This document shows, one piece after another, positions 6,885 through 8,527 of a stretch of DNA of 8,527 nucleotides. The notes under the pieces were generated by a model. It did no database searches, was not told where the DNA came from, and was given only the letters and a program-made list of their open reading frames with translations. Made by a program: the position numbers and the translations under genes. Origin of the DNA: an uncultured Flavobacteriaceae bacterium (GTDB lineage Bacteria > Bacteroidota > Bacteroidia > Flavobacteriales > Flavobacteriaceae); contig CALIIP010000113.1 of the NCBI GenBank assembly GCA_938018045.1, forward strand, positions 1-8,527, in the 5' to 3' direction. How positions within the stretch are numbered: position 1 is the first letter of the stretch; every line of letters starts with the position of its first letter.

Positions 6885-6934
6885 CAACATATTTCCAATG
6901 AAAATTATCACTTTGAACCTTTTTACTTTGAATC

Positions 6935-6964
6935 TTTGTCTCTTAAGTCTTTTCCTTACCTTTG
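6935..6964 (+). promoter_or_regulatory. Near-consensus Bacteroidota promoter of hflX, giving a leaderless or very short-leader mRNA
   Basis: TTTG at 6935-6938 and TACCTTTG at 6957-6964 are separated by 18 nt and match the -33 (TTTG) and -7 (TAnnTTTG) elements almost ideally. The hflX ATG begins at 6969, only 4 nt after the -7 element, so transcription should start at or within a few bases of the start codon. This also argues against the in-frame TTG at 6936 being the start. Confidence 0.7.
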
Positions 6965-6968
6965 TAGC

Positions 6969-8189
6969 ATGATAGAAGAGAAAAAAGCAACATCAGAAAA
7001 GGCAGTTTTAATCGCTGTAGTTTCACAACTACAAAACGAAGAAAAGACAAAAGAATATTTAGATGAGTTGGAGTTTTTAACTACAACTGCAGGAGGAGTT
7101 GCTGTAAAACGATTTACACAAAAATTAGAAAAACCACATCCAAAAACATTTATTGGAACAGGAAAATTGGAAGAAGTACAACGTTATATAGAAAGTAATA
7201 ATATTGGTACTGCTATTTTTGATGATGAATTATCACCAGCACAAATAAGAAATATAGAAAAGGTGCTGGATTGTAAAATTTTAGATAGAACCAATTTAAT
7301 CTTAGATATTTTTGCACAAAGAGCACAAACAAGTTCTGCAAAAACACAAGTAGAATTAGCACAATGCCAATATTTATTACCACGTTTAACAAGACTTTGG
7401 ACGCACCTTGACAAACAAAAAGGAGGTATTGGAATGAGAGGTCCTGGTGAAACAGAGATAGAAACAGATAGACGTATTATACGTGATAAAATTACCATTC
7501 TTAAAAAGAAATTACTAACCATTGATAAACAAATGGCTGTGCAACGTAAAAACCGTGGAAAAATGGTTAGAGTTGCATTAGTTGGGTATACAAATGTTGG
7601 GAAATCAACTTTGATGAATGTTGTCAGTAAAAGCGATGTGTTTGCAGAAAACAAACTCTTCGCAACACTAGACACAACAGTACGAAAAGTGGTGATTAAA
7701 AATATTCCTTTCTTATTGACCGATACTGTTGGATTTATAAGAAAACTCCCAACACAATTGGTAGAATCTTTTAAATCTACACTTGATGAAGTTCGTGAAG
7801 CTGATTTGCTATTACATGTAGTTGATATTTCGCACGCTAATTTTGAAGACCATATTGCATCAGTAAATAAAATTTTAGAAGAGATTGAAAGCCTAAGCAA
7901 GCCTTCTATTCTCGTTTTTAATAAGATTGATGCATTTGAACACAAAACAATAGAAGATGACGATGTGGATACTGAAAAGACCAAAGAACACTATTCTCTT
8001 GATGATTGGAAAAAAACTTGGATGAATGAACTTGGTGATAACTGTTTATTCATATCTGCATTGGAAAAAGAAAATATGGAAGCCTTTAAAAAAAGAGTTT
8101 TTGATGAGGTTAAAAAAATTCACATCCAACGTTTTCCTTACAATGACTATTTGTATTATGAATATGATGATGAAGGAAATGCTAAATAA
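6969..8189 (+). CDS. hflX: GTPase HflX, ribosome-associated
   Basis: A 406-residue translational GTPase of the Obg-HflX superfamily that binds the 50S subunit; in other bacteria HflX splits stalled or hibernating 70S ribosomes under stress. The N-terminal HflX domain spans about 10-195, with the glycine motif TFIGTGK (60-66), LDRTNLILDIFAQRAQ (105-120) and the family hallmark GMRGPGETEIETDRR (155-169), followed by a helical hairpin. The G domain shows all motifs: G1 GYTNVGKST (206-214), G2 FATLDTT (231-237), G3 DTVG (252-255), G4 NKID (318-321) and G5 SALE (363-366). A charged insertion at about 323-352 sits between G4 and G5. The start is ATG 6969; reading from TTG 6936 would translate the promoter. 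It is divergent from the third EEP gene and converges on the CNNM gene with 20 nt between the stops. It is most likely unrelated to the uptake locus. Confidence 0.97.
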   Translation: MIEEKKATSEKAVLIAVVSQLQNEEKTKEYLDELEFLTTTAGGVAVKRFTQKLEKPHPKTFIGTGKLEEVQRYIESNNIGTAIFDDELSPAQIRNIEKVLDCKILDRTNLILDIFAQRAQTSSAKTQVELAQCQYLLPRLTRLWTHLDKQKGGIGMRGPGETEIETDRRIIRDKITILKKKLLTIDKQMAVQRKNRGKMVRVALVGYTNVGKSTLMNVVSKSDVFAENKLFATLDTTVRKVVIKNIPFLLTDTVGFIRKLPTQLVESFKSTLDEVREADLLLHVVDISHANFEDHIASVNKILEEIESLSKPSILVFNKIDAFEHKTIEDDDVDTEKTKEHYSLDDWKKTWMNELGDNCLFISALEKENMEAFKKRVFDEVKKIHIQRFPYNDYLYYEYDDEGNAK

Positions 8190-8209
8190 AGAGTATAACT
8201 AATTTTAGA

Positions 8210-8527
8210 CTATTCTTTTTCTTCATTATCATCTAATTGTCCTAATTTTTTAGCGCGTTGTTCCCATCGCTTTTTAGCAAAACTTTGTAAATTTTCAATA
8301 TTGTCGCTTTCATCCATGATTTCGAAACCTAATAAGGTTTCAATAACATCCTCTTGAGTTACCAATCCGCTAACAGAGCCAAATTCATCTACAACCAAAG
8401 CAACATGTTCTCGTTTTTCAATAAGTGTTTCAAACAACGTAGGAATTGACATATCACGATTTGTAACAATTATTTCTCGTTTTATACTACTCAGTTCGTT
8501 TTCTCCTTTTCCTTCAACTAATGAAAG
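8210..8527 (-). CDS. CNNM/hemolysin-family membrane protein, C-terminal part with CBS domain (cut by window edge)
   Basis: The last 105 or so codons of a minus-strand gene run off the right edge; the reading frame is open from 8527 to the TAG at 8212-8210. An internal ATG at 8452 is not the start, since family-like sequence continues upstream of it. The segment is the end of a CBS domain pair: FETLIEKREHVALVVDEFGS, then GLVTQEDVIETLLGFEIMDE, as in DUF21/CNNM-type proteins often labelled hemolysin, TlyC or CorC. These are membrane proteins linked to divalent cation transport, with cytosolic CBS domains that sense nucleotides. The protein ends about 35 residues after the CBS motif (FAKKRWEQRAKKLG and an acidic tail) with no CorC_HlyC domain, as in the shorter Bacteroidota members. 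The transmembrane DUF21 part is outside the window. Confidence 0.85.
   Translation of the reverse strand, partial: LSLVEGKGENELSSIKREIIVTNRDMSIPTLFETLIEKREHVALVVDEFGSVSGLVTQEDVIETLLGFEIMDESDNIENLQSFAKKRWEQRAKKLGQLDDNEEKE

Noticed and set aside
6860..6898. TTG start adding 13 residues to the third EEP protein
   Set aside because: The extension gives no signal peptide or conserved sequence and overlaps the likely -7 element; the ATG at 6859 is a better start.
6936..6968. In-frame TTG start that would add 11 residues to HflX
   Set aside because: The stretch is the promoter (TTTG and TACCTTTG), and the conserved HflX N-terminus starts at the ATG at 6969.
7184..7984. 266-codon open frame antisense to hflX
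   Set aside because: It lies wholly inside the strongly conserved hflX gene; its translation shows no domain, is rich in Ser and Leu from reading the complement of A/T-rich codons, and has no promoter or leader of its own.

Overview
The window is AT-rich DNA that reads as a member of the Flavobacteriaceae (Bacteroidota). Pointers to this are TAnnTTTG-type promoter elements, A-rich leaders without Shine-Dalgarno sequences, signal peptides cleaved before Gln, a TonB-dependent receptor with an N-terminal carboxypeptidase-like domain, and lipoprotein and nuclease families typical of the group. Genus cannot be fixed from this sequence alone.

Layout. From 1 to 1419, two tandem minus-strand genes encode exported endonuclease/exonuclease/phosphatase (EEP) family proteins; the first is cut by the window edge. 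A 142-bp divergent region (1420-1561) carries a promoter on each strand and two palindromes. From 1562 to 5837, a plus-strand pair encodes an outer-membrane TonB-dependent receptor and a lipoprotein with an OB-like/DUF5689-type middle and a jelly-roll-like C-terminus. A strong bidirectional terminator (5849-5893) separates this pair from a third EEP paralogue on the minus strand (5891-6859), which has no signal peptide. From 6969 to 8189 lies the ribosome-associated GTPase gene hflX, read divergently from the third EEP gene behind a near-consensus promoter that almost touches its ATG. The right edge (8210-8527, minus) holds the C-terminal part of a CBS-domain CNNM/hemolysin-type membrane protein.

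How the genes may work together. The first five genes look like one accessory locus: secreted phosphodiesterases or nucleases, a TonB-dependent importer, and a probably surface-exposed lipoprotein in the place where SusD would sit in a SusCD pair. The most economical reading, which is inference, is a system for degrading and importing an extracellular phosphodiester-containing substrate such as DNA or RNA, with the non-exported paralogue finishing the job inside. hflX and the CNNM gene are ordinary chromosomal neighbours. There is no RNA gene, CRISPR array, insertion sequence or prophage, and no gene-free stretch longer than about 142 bp.
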